This document shows positions 1 to 5,242 of a stretch of 5,242 bases of DNA, piece after piece. The notes beneath the pieces were generated by a model that saw only the letters and a program-made list of their open reading frames with translations, ran no database searches and was not told the DNA's origin. Origin of the DNA: Candidatus Nitrosocosmicus sp. (GTDB lineage: Archaea > Thermoproteota > Nitrososphaeria > Nitrososphaerales > Nitrososphaeraceae). How positions within the stretch are numbered: the first letter of the stretch is position 1; each line of letters begins with the position of its first letter. The DNA lies in assembly GCA_030452275.1 (NCBI GenBank), contig JAKDMR010000175.1, forward strand, positions 1-5,242. The letters are read 5' to 3'. The position numbers and the translations under genes were made by a program.

Positions 1-1371
1 TAAAATAACATTATCCCATTCTATAGACAGAGATAAAGCTGTACTGGCTAATTATACAAGAGATCTATTGATGAAGTTCATTTAATTAAGGATACTTCGT
101 CATCTTTTAAGAAAATCTTTGATTATCTTGTAGAAGATCCTAAGAAAGCCATTTTGGGACTCACAGCCACGTTAAATGAAAAAGATATTAGAAATAACTC
201 TATTCTAGCAATTCTACCTCCCTTGAGGAAATATCCGATTAAAGAAGCAGTTGTAGACAAGAGACTGGCCAAGCCAGTAGTAATACCAATTAGTGTTTCA
301 TTAACAGAAAAGGAATTAGAAGATTATGATACTCACAGTACTAAGATAAGAAACATATCAAACAAATTCAAAAGATATGATGCAAAATCTATGACATTAT
401 TATTAAAAAAGGGAGGTTTTGTAAGTGGAATGGCCAAAGCATGGTTTAGTAACGTAAGAAAAAGAAAACTATTGCTCAGCTATAATGAAAATAAACTATT
501 GGCAGCACTAGACATCATAAAAAATAGATTTCCAAACGAAAAAATTATGGTTTTTAGTGAAACACTCGAATCCATTGAGAGGCTAAGAGATTTATTAAAC
601 AAGCATAATATAGATTCTAGAATAATAGACGCAAAAGTAAAGTCAAAAGCCAGATCGAATATTCTTGAAAACTGGGGAACTGATTTTAACGTATTGTTGT
701 CAATCCACACATTGGAATTAGGCGTTGATGTTCCCCAAGTAAGAATAGAAATAATCCTAGCAACGACATCTGATATAAATCAAATAATCCAAAGAATTGG
801 TAGAGTATTACGATTAGTAGAAGGAAAGACTATTGGGTTAATTTATATTATTTATGTCGATGATACCACCGACAATAAGGTACTTGGCGTCATAAATCAG
901 GCAATAAATCCAAATCCACATCCAAACACAAATTTAAAACCAGATCAATCTTTACCATATGAACACTTGGCTAAAGGATCATTTGTTCCTTCAAGTTCTG
1001 ATCCAAAACAACATGATGTCATGAAAAATTCACATGGTGTTAGAAAAAATAAAACAACGACAAGAGAAACTAAGATTCAACGTGCAATTAGAATAGTAGA
1101 GTCAAGTCTTGATGACTCGTTGGTAGTTGAAGAGGAGAACAATAGCAATGGGGAAGAGAACAAGAATGCTAATACAACCGACAACCAAAGTCTTTCAAAT
1201 GATAACCTAAAAAGAGTAAAGCCTCAAAATTTTACAGTTAAGAGTGATACAGATAAATCCAAACATTATACTGTAAACATAGAAAATAATACATGCACCT
1301 GCTCGGATTTTAGTTATAGAAAGAGTATATGTAAACATATCATTGCTGCGAAACTTTTATCAACATACTAA
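1..1371 (+). CDS. DExH-box SF2 helicase with C-terminal SWIM zinc finger, 5'-partial, frameshifted
   Basis: This is the C-terminal part of an ATP-dependent nucleic-acid helicase/translocase; the Walker A part lies off the left edge. Bases 2-67 read as one frame ending in RDL. From 67 the next frame continues with IDEVH (motif II, DExH, 70-81) and GLTAT (motif III, near 157-171), so the family sequence is split by an apparent one-base loss. The longest clean ORF begins at a TTG at 154, but that codon lies inside motif III and is not a credible start. Numbering from that codon (405 residues), EKIMVFSE at 129-136 begins the second RecA-like domain, LELGVDVPQVR at 187-197 is motif V, and QRIGRVLR at 213-220 is motif VI with the arginine finger. 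Residues 250-370 are a polar, probably disordered linker. The end carries a SWIM finger, CxC-x9-CxH (C381, C383, C393, H395), a likely DNA- or protein-binding module. The fold is reminiscent of XPB/SNF2-type helicases; the exact role in repair, transcription or defence is unknown. The gene is either a recent pseudogene or carries a sequencing error. Confidence 0.8.
1261..1368 (+). other. SWIM zinc-finger domain coding segment of the helicase
   Basis: The last 36 codons of the helicase encode a short beta-hairpin-like stretch (HYTVNIENNTCTCSDF) followed by a helix-like segment with CKH. The pattern CxC, nine residues, then CxH matches the SWIM zinc-binding consensus. SWIM domains are known from bacterial and archaeal SNF2-type ATPases, MuDR transposases and eukaryotic MEKK1; they bind zinc and are thought to contact DNA or proteins. 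All four ligands are present, and the protein ends ten residues after the last one, so the domain looks complete. Confidence 0.8.
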
Positions 1372-1437
1372 TTGATAATACCTGCTTATGTTTTACTAAG
1401 TACTATCTGTGTCTATACAAACTTGAGCATTTGACTT

Positions 1438-1458
1438 GACTGAAATGTGAATTCAGTC
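1438..1458. repeat. 7-bp inverted repeat downstream of the helicase gene
   Basis: GACTGAA at 1438-1444 and TTCAGTC at 1452-1458 are perfect reverse complements around a 7-base spacer, 67 bases after the helicase stop. It could form a small stem-loop at the 3' end of the helicase message or be a protein-binding dyad. No T-run follows directly, so an intrinsic terminator is not well supported. Confidence 0.4.
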
Positions 1459-1761
1459 TAAATCATAGTTACCATTTTAAACAAAAATTCTACTCTGTTG
1501 TTGAATTCTAATTTGTTAAGTAATGTCGAAAGACGATAATGCATTCTAGTTATTACCTCTTATATCTTTGAAATAGAACAACAATAACCAATTTCTTTAA
1601 CTCAAGTTAATCCTATGGTTATATTTCATTTGAATTATTTGAACCAATATATTTGATGGGGCCAGAGGTTTCCGCAGTGCTATTACTACTAAAAAAGGAT
1701 TCACTGACTATATTTCTATACCAATAATTAAACTTTAAGTGAAATTAGTTTTGCTTTTTCC

Positions 1762-1779
1762 CGAAAGTAATTATAAATA
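1762..1779 (+). promoter_or_regulatory. Candidate upstream archaeal promoter (BRE + TATA)
   Basis: A purine-rich CGAAAGTAA (1762-1770) directly precedes TTATAAATA (1771-1779), a good match to the archaeal BRE plus TATA arrangement recognised by TFB and TBP. Transcription would be expected to start about 22-27 bases downstream of the box centre, near 1797-1802. This would give wtpA a leader of about 230 bases or drive a short untranslated RNA. A pyrimidine-rich stretch (1747-1761) lies just upstream. This is inference from sequence only. Confidence 0.45.
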
Positions 1780-1882
1780 GACCATTGAATGGAAAACGGA
1801 TGGGATTTGAGCTGCATTTTGCATTAACAGGTTTATTGCTTATCCAAAACGATTTAAGATGGCACTAAATCAAAGGGATGCG

Positions 1883-1911
1883 ATCTAGACTTGATAGAAT
1901 CTATTTCCTAT
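1883..1911 (+). repeat. Imperfect direct repeat, distal copy, upstream of wtpA
   Basis: This copy starts with ATCTAGA (1883-1889), contains TTGATAGAAT (1891-1900) and ends with TTCCTAT (1905-1911). The same blocks in the same order recur at 1999-2032. It includes an 11-base palindrome, ATAGA-A-TCTAT (1894-1904). It may be a regulator-binding site or the trace of an old local duplication. Confidence 0.45.
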
Positions 1912-1993
1912 AACAAATAACAAAGCACAGGAATTTATTCTTTGGTAGGCGGTCATTAAACCTTAGTCACATAGAATACTCCAGATCCTGATA

Positions 1994-2003
1994 AGTTTAT
2001 CTA
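1994..2003 (+). promoter_or_regulatory. Candidate proximal TATA-like element of wtpA
   Basis: AGTTTATCTA lies with its centre about 32 bases before the wtpA ATG. A start of transcription 22-27 bases downstream would fall near 2020-2026, giving a leaderless or nearly leaderless message, which is common in archaea. The box overlaps a short dyad, GATAA-GT-TTATC (1990-2001), so a regulator bound there could block TBP. The match is weaker than the upstream box at 1771-1779, and either or both may be used. Confidence 0.35.
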
Positions 2004-2032
2004 GATTAGTTTGATAGAATTGGTATTCCTAT
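1999..2032 (+). repeat. Imperfect direct repeat, proximal copy, overlapping the wtpA start
   Basis: This copy contains ATCTAGA (1999-2005), TTGATAGAAT (2011-2020, identical to 1891-1900 and exactly 120 bases from it) and TTCCTAT (2026-2032), whose last two bases are the start of the wtpA ATG. Within it ATAGAAT (2014-2020) faces ATTCCTAT (2025-2032), forming a dyad with one bulged base that covers the expected transcription start and the start codon. A bound repressor or RNA hairpin here could control wtpA expression. Confidence 0.45.
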
Positions 2033-3038
2033 GACTAACTATCTTGCGAATTTCAAACACAAACATGGTATATTCCTTATTCTATTCATTTTCGTTTGGA
2101 TTTTTTCTGTAATTACAATAAGTGAATTTTCTATTGTAAATGGAACTACGACGACGATGACAAATGAAGTTTTTATAATGTATGCTGGATCCTTGGTAAA
2201 GATATTTGAAGAAATGGTAGGACCTGCTTTTGAAAAAGAAACAAGTTATACTTTTGTAGGAGAAGGCAAAGGTTCTGTACAAGTATCAAATTTAATACGA
2301 GATGGATTCAGAACTCCTGATGTATTTGTAAGTGCTGGAACGATCCCCATTATACGGCTTATGAATACAACTCCTACTCCTTTAGCAAATTGGCTTTTAG
2401 AGTTTGGTTCTGCTGAAATAGTAATCGCTTATTCTCAGAATAGTCCTCATTATAGTGATTTAGAGAAGGCAAGAAAAGGTGAAATACCGTGGTATAAAGT
2501 TGTCTCTCAAGAAGGTTTTAAATTTGGTAGGACCGACCCGGAACTTGATCCAAAAGGATACTATGGAATCATCACCACTGAACTAGCAAATATCTATTAC
2601 AACGATTCATCTATCAAGGATAGAATGTTAGGAGAGGATAGAAATCCCAAGCAAATATTTCCAGAAGAGACTCTAAAAACTGTGCTTGAAACAGGTCAAT
2701 TGGATGCAATTATAGCATACGAACACGAGGCCATCTCTAGAGGACTTCCATATATTACACTACCTGATAAAATTAACCTTAGCAATCCTAAATTTAATGA
2801 TTTCTATAAACAGGGAAACTACACTTTGAAATCTGATCAAAGAGTGATTTACGGAGAGCCAGTATTTTTCTCCATTACAATACCTAATACTGTCAAGAAT
2901 TTAGATGGAGCAGTTTCGTTTGTAAACTTTATTCTTTCTAAAAATGGTTCACAGTTATTAGAAAATCAAGGTCTGAATCGGATTAATGCTACGTATGAAG
3001 GTGATGTTAACAAAATTCCATTGGCCATCATACCTTAA
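2031..3038 (+). CDS. wtpA: Tungstate/molybdate ABC transporter substrate-binding protein
   Basis: This 335-residue extracytoplasmic binding protein captures tungstate or molybdate and delivers it to WtpB. Residues 1-12 are polar with lysines and 13-31 are strongly hydrophobic, followed by a Thr-rich linker, which fits a signal peptide or uncleaved membrane anchor. There is no cysteine in the whole protein, so it cannot be a lipoprotein. The mature domain opens with FIMYAGSLVKIFEEM (48-62; Ser54 in the oxyanion-binding loop), then GEGKGSVQ (77-84) and PDVFVSAG (96-103), all typical of the ModA/WtpA family. FGRTDPELDPKGYYG (165-179) and LDAIIAYEHEA (224-234) hold the acidic residues that in archaeal WtpA/ModA complete six-fold coordination of the metal (Asp169 or Asp173, and Glu231). 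The ATG is preceded by a plausible promoter and a hydrophobic leader follows directly, which supports this start. It is the first gene of the operon, 78 bases before the preferred wtpB start. Sulfate or another oxyanion is a less likely substrate. Confidence 0.9.
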   Translation: MTNYLANFKHKHGIFLILFIFVWIFSVITISEFSIVNGTTTTMTNEVFIMYAGSLVKIFEEMVGPAFEKETSYTFVGEGKGSVQVSNLIRDGFRTPDVFVSAGTIPIIRLMNTTPTPLANWLLEFGSAEIVIAYSQNSPHYSDLEKARKGEIPWYKVVSQEGFKFGRTDPELDPKGYYGIITTELANIYYNDSSIKDRMLGEDRNPKQIFPEETLKTVLETGQLDAIIAYEHEAISRGLPYITLPDKINLSNPKFNDFYKQGNYTLKSDQRVIYGEPVFFSITIPNTVKNLDGAVSFVNFILSKNGSQLLENQGLNRINATYEGDVNKIPLAIIP

Positions 3039-3116
3039 TTTTCTTGACTGATTTCTACAGGACATAATAATACGTTGGTAGTAGTAACGGTGCGATCGAT
3101 TGGTGTTTTGTCTAGG

Positions 3117-3962
3117 ATGGTTATGAATATTAAAAATAAAATCATAAATTTCAAATTATTAATTTGGACTTTGGCTGGATTGGCTTTATTATTTATTACT
3201 TATCCTCTAGTCAGTATCTTCACTTTTGTTCAACCTTCGACTTTGTTGAGTTCTTTAACAAGGCCTGATGTAGTTGATGCTTTTGTTCTAAGCATAATCA
3301 CTGCATCTATTTCAACAATGTTAATTGGACTATTTGGCGTGCCTCTTGCATATTGTCTCTCAAGATACAAATTTCGAGGCAGTTTTATTTTACAGATAAT
3401 TGTTATTATACCGCTAGTCCTACCACCTTTAGCCAGTGGAGCCCTTCTTTTAGGTGTATTTAATCCTCAATCTGTCATAGAAAAGACATTTTATGACATT
3501 GAATTTACACAATCTATAATAGGAATTATAATTGCTCAGACTTTTGTCGCTTCACCATTTATGATTCTTGCAAGCATGGCTGCATTTGATATGATAGATA
3601 AATCGTATGAAAATATCGCACGAATCCTTGGAAAAAAGAATTGGCAGGTGTTTGTTAGAATATCTATTCCCTTAGCCAAAAAGGGTATATTAATTGGATT
3701 TATAATGACTTGGATTAGAGCAATTGGAGAATTGGGGGCAACCTTGATGATGGCATATAATCCTCACACCATTTCTATTCAGATATACGAAGACAACGCA
3801 ATAGGAGGATTATCCCAGGCCATTCCTAGCATAATACTGGCTATATTGATTTTGGTAGTACTCGTACTGGCATACTCTATAACGATAAAAAAATCAGATG
3901 ATGATGGTAGCAGTATATCCAAAAATATATCTAGCTTTGGAATATCAAGAGAAAATAAATAA
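3117..3962 (+). CDS. wtpB: Tungstate/molybdate ABC transporter permease
   Basis: This integral membrane protein forms, as a homodimer, the channel for the oxyanion handed over by WtpA. Numbered from the ATG at 3117 it has 281 residues and about six hydrophobic segments (roughly 14-38, 56-82, 91-115, 131-155, 189-212, 236-256). The EAA loop that docks on the ATPase is clear: YENIARILGKKNW then VRISIPL (about 164-186), with the conserved Gly at 172. It is followed by MTWIRAIGELGATLMMA, a signature of ModB/WtpB/CysT-type permeases. The frame is open back to a TTG at 3075, which would add 14 residues (VVVTVRSIGVLSR and so on) unlike the family. ATG at 3117 or 3123 is preferred; 3123 has AGG six bases upstream. 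The hydrophilic tail after residue 257 is Ser/Asp-rich. wtpC follows after 15 bases, so the two are surely co-transcribed. Confidence 0.9.
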   Translation: MVMNIKNKIINFKLLIWTLAGLALLFITYPLVSIFTFVQPSTLLSSLTRPDVVDAFVLSIITASISTMLIGLFGVPLAYCLSRYKFRGSFILQIIVIIPLVLPPLASGALLLGVFNPQSVIEKTFYDIEFTQSIIGIIIAQTFVASPFMILASMAAFDMIDKSYENIARILGKKNWQVFVRISIPLAKKGILIGFIMTWIRAIGELGATLMMAYNPHTISIQIYEDNAIGGLSQAIPSIILAILILVVLVLAYSITIKKSDDDGSSISKNISSFGISRENK

Positions 3963-3977
3963 AATAGGAATTAGAAC

Positions 3978-5150
3978 ATGACCATAGAACTAGTTAATGT
4001 TACCAAAGTCTTTCCTGGGTTCACTTTAGGACCCATTAATTTGAATTTACCCGACGATACGATATTAGTATTGCTGGGTCCAAATGGAAGTGGTAAATCA
4101 ACAATTCTAAATCTAATTATTGGATTAATTAAACCAGACACAGGCTCTATTTACATTGATGGTGCAGACATTGCAAAGATACCTGTAGAATCAAGAAAAA
4201 TAGGATATTCATTTCAAAACCCAACTCTGTTTCCTCACTTGAGTGTTTATGAAAATATAGTATTTGGTCTTAAAAAAGGTGACAAAAAATTGAAAGGTTT
4301 ACAAATCAAAAACCTTTGCGACTCCTTTGGAATATCTCATCTTCTTGATAGAAGAAAAATTAACGGGCTAAGTGGAGGAGAGATGCAAAAAATATCTTTG
4401 GCAAGAATGCTAGTAAAAGAACCAAAAATAATGCTCATGGATGAACCGCTTGCGCACCTGGATAATTTGACAAAAAATAAGTTGAGAATGGATCTTCGTC
4501 AAATCCTCAAAGAAGAAAAAGTTTTAGGAATATACGTAACACATTTTGAAGACGATGTATATGCACTTGCTGATTCAGTATCGATAATACAAAAAGGACA
4601 AATCAAAAGAACAGATACTCTTAGAACAATGTTATTATCAGAAGGAGAATCAGCAACAATAGGAGTTAGAGCGACATCGTCTCCTTCATATAGTCATGAG
4701 TCGCCGACCTCTTTATCATCCTCATCAATCTTTGAAATCTTTCAGGGTGACTATAATTATTTGGAAGGTCATGTAACTGAATCTAAGGACGGAGTCACCA
4801 TATTTATGCATGGTGCACATAAATTCGAAATTTTAGGAGATTATCCAACCAATTCCACTGTAGGAGTATTGATAAAACCAGAAGATATTCTTTTATCACC
4901 TGATTTAGTCAAAACAAGTGCCAGAAATATTATTAAAGTAAGGGTGAGGAGTATTAGTAATATTTCTTATCTAAGAAAAGGTGTTTTAGATATTTTTCTA
5001 GGTATCGATGATATTAGTCTGAAATCCAGGATTACAGTTGAATCTAAAAATTATTTAGGAATTATTGAAGGTAAGTATATCTATGCTATTTTCAAGGCTA
5101 CTGTCCCGCATGTAGTACGAAATAGTGAGAGAGAAAATATGATAAAGTGA
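3978..5150 (+). CDS. wtpC: Tungstate/molybdate ABC transporter ATP-binding protein with Mop-like domain
   Basis: This 390-residue cytoplasmic ATPase drives oxyanion import by WtpB; two copies pair on the permease EAA loops. The nucleotide-binding domain (about 1-230) is complete: Walker A GPNGSGKST (34-42), Q-loop Gln80 in FQNPTLFPH, signature LSGGE (131-135), Walker B IMLMDEP (151-157) with catalytic Glu156, D-loop HLDN (160-163) and H-loop His189. A serine-rich linker (about 233-252) follows. The rest (about 255-380) resembles a TOBE/Mop domain: VGVLIKPEDILLS (295-307), SARNIIKVRVRSI (314-326), then SRITVESKNYLGIIEGKYIYAIFKATVPHV (350-379). Mop domains bind molybdate or tungstate, and in related ModC proteins they inhibit the transporter when internal oxyanion is high. 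The ATG at 3978 has GGA about ten bases upstream as a weak ribosome site. MalK/CysA-like ATPases are alternatives on the first domain alone, but context and the Mop-like tail favour WtpC. Confidence 0.9.
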   Translation: MTIELVNVTKVFPGFTLGPINLNLPDDTILVLLGPNGSGKSTILNLIIGLIKPDTGSIYIDGADIAKIPVESRKIGYSFQNPTLFPHLSVYENIVFGLKKGDKKLKGLQIKNLCDSFGISHLLDRRKINGLSGGEMQKISLARMLVKEPKIMLMDEPLAHLDNLTKNKLRMDLRQILKEEKVLGIYVTHFEDDVYALADSVSIIQKGQIKRTDTLRTMLLSEGESATIGVRATSSPSYSHESPTSLSSSSIFEIFQGDYNYLEGHVTESKDGVTIFMHGAHKFEILGDYPTNSTVGVLIKPEDILLSPDLVKTSARNIIKVRVRSISNISYLRKGVLDIFLGIDDISLKSRITVESKNYLGIIEGKYIYAIFKATVPHVVRNSERENMIK

Positions 5151-5179
5151 ATATATAACACAATGTATTATCAAATAGG

Positions 5180-5198
5180 TTTTTCTAATAATATTTTT
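5180..5198 (+). terminator. Candidate T-tract terminator of the wtpABC operon
   Basis: Two runs of five T (5180-5184 and 5194-5198) lie 30-48 bases after the wtpC stop in an AT-rich stretch. Archaeal RNA polymerase terminates at oligo-T tracts on the non-template strand without needing a hairpin. The position just beyond the last gene of the operon makes this the likely end of the message. Confidence 0.5.
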
Positions 5199-5242
5199 AA
5201 TAAATGATGGAATAACTATGTGTTTACATATCAGGTAATCAT

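Larger units (their letters stand above)
1372..2030. other. Long intergenic region, no convincing gene
   Basis: This gap of 659 bases separates the helicase from the transporter operon. Stops are frequent in the frames I read. The longest open stretch I noticed, about 38 codons ending near 1728, has no recognisable family and no neighbour-like start. I see no tRNA or rRNA signature. The region contains a 7-bp dyad at 1438-1458, a small GTC-GAAA-GAC hairpin at 1525-1534, a slightly GC-richer patch around 1657-1681, a BRE/TATA-like element at 1762-1779, and the repeat cluster at 1883-2032. Its size is large for a compact archaeal genome, so decayed sequence or a small RNA is possible. Confidence 0.6.

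Noticed and set aside
154..156. TTG as translation start of the helicase
   Set aside because: It lies inside motif III (LGLTAT), and the same frame upstream encodes the DEVH box, so the protein clearly begins much further upstream.
480..710. Minus-strand open frame of 76 codons
   Set aside because: It is fully antisense to the conserved helicase domain, and its composition is that of a shadow frame.
1525..1534. GTC-GAAA-GAC mini hairpin
   Set aside because: Only three base pairs plus a possible wobble; it occurs often by chance and has no supporting context.
1612..1728. Short plus-strand open stretch of about 38 codons (containing MGPEVSAVLLLLKKDS) and an overlapping one in another frame
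   Set aside because: Too short, no recognisable family, and two frames are open at once, which is expected by chance in a short interval.
1800..2030. Molybdenum-cofactor riboswitch or other known riboswitch in the wtpA leader
   Set aside because: I can see no matching conserved core or multi-stem structure, and that class is not known from archaea to my knowledge.
2082..2282. Minus-strand open frame of 66 codons
   Set aside because: It is antisense to the signal region and first binding motifs of wtpA, with no family-like sequence.

Overview
The window looks archaeal and AT-rich. Gene order, the Mop-type ATPase and the WtpA-type binding protein all fit an archaeal tungstate/molybdate ABC importer. 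The AT-rich coding style, the SWIM-tailed helicase and the lack of strong Shine-Dalgarno sites suggest an ammonia-oxidising Nitrososphaeria (Thaumarchaeota; a Nitrosocosmicus/Nitrososphaera-like genome). The lineage is an inference from reading, not from a database search. All genes recognised are on the + strand.

Layout. (1) From the left edge to 1371: the C-terminal part of a superfamily 2 DExH helicase that ends in a SWIM zinc finger. Its N-terminal half lies outside the window. The conserved reading frame is broken by an apparent one-base deletion near 65-72, immediately before the DEVH box. (2) 1372-2030: 659 bases with no convincing gene. It holds a 7-bp dyad, a good archaeal BRE/TATA-like element (1762-1779), a second TATA-like element close to the next gene, and a set of ATAGAAT repeats and dyads that run into the wtpA start codon. 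(3) 2031-5150: a three-gene operon for an oxyanion importer: wtpA (binding protein), wtpB (membrane permease) and wtpC (ATPase with a C-terminal Mop-like domain). (4) 5151-5242: T-rich tail with a probable transcription terminator and no gene.

How the genes work together. WtpA, held outside the membrane by its N-terminal hydrophobic segment, should capture tungstate or molybdate and deliver it to a WtpB homodimer. Two WtpC subunits bind the WtpB EAA loops and power import by ATP hydrolysis. The Mop-like domain of WtpC may sense internal oxyanion and shut the transporter off. The anion would feed molybdopterin/tungstopterin cofactor synthesis. The repeat and dyad cluster over the wtpA promoter and start is a plausible metal-responsive control site. 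The helicase is separated by a long gap and probably belongs to an unrelated transcription unit.

I found no mobile element, CRISPR array, tRNA or rRNA, and nothing that clearly amounts to an undescribed system. The most useful points to follow up are the helicase frameshift and the wtpA promoter repeats.
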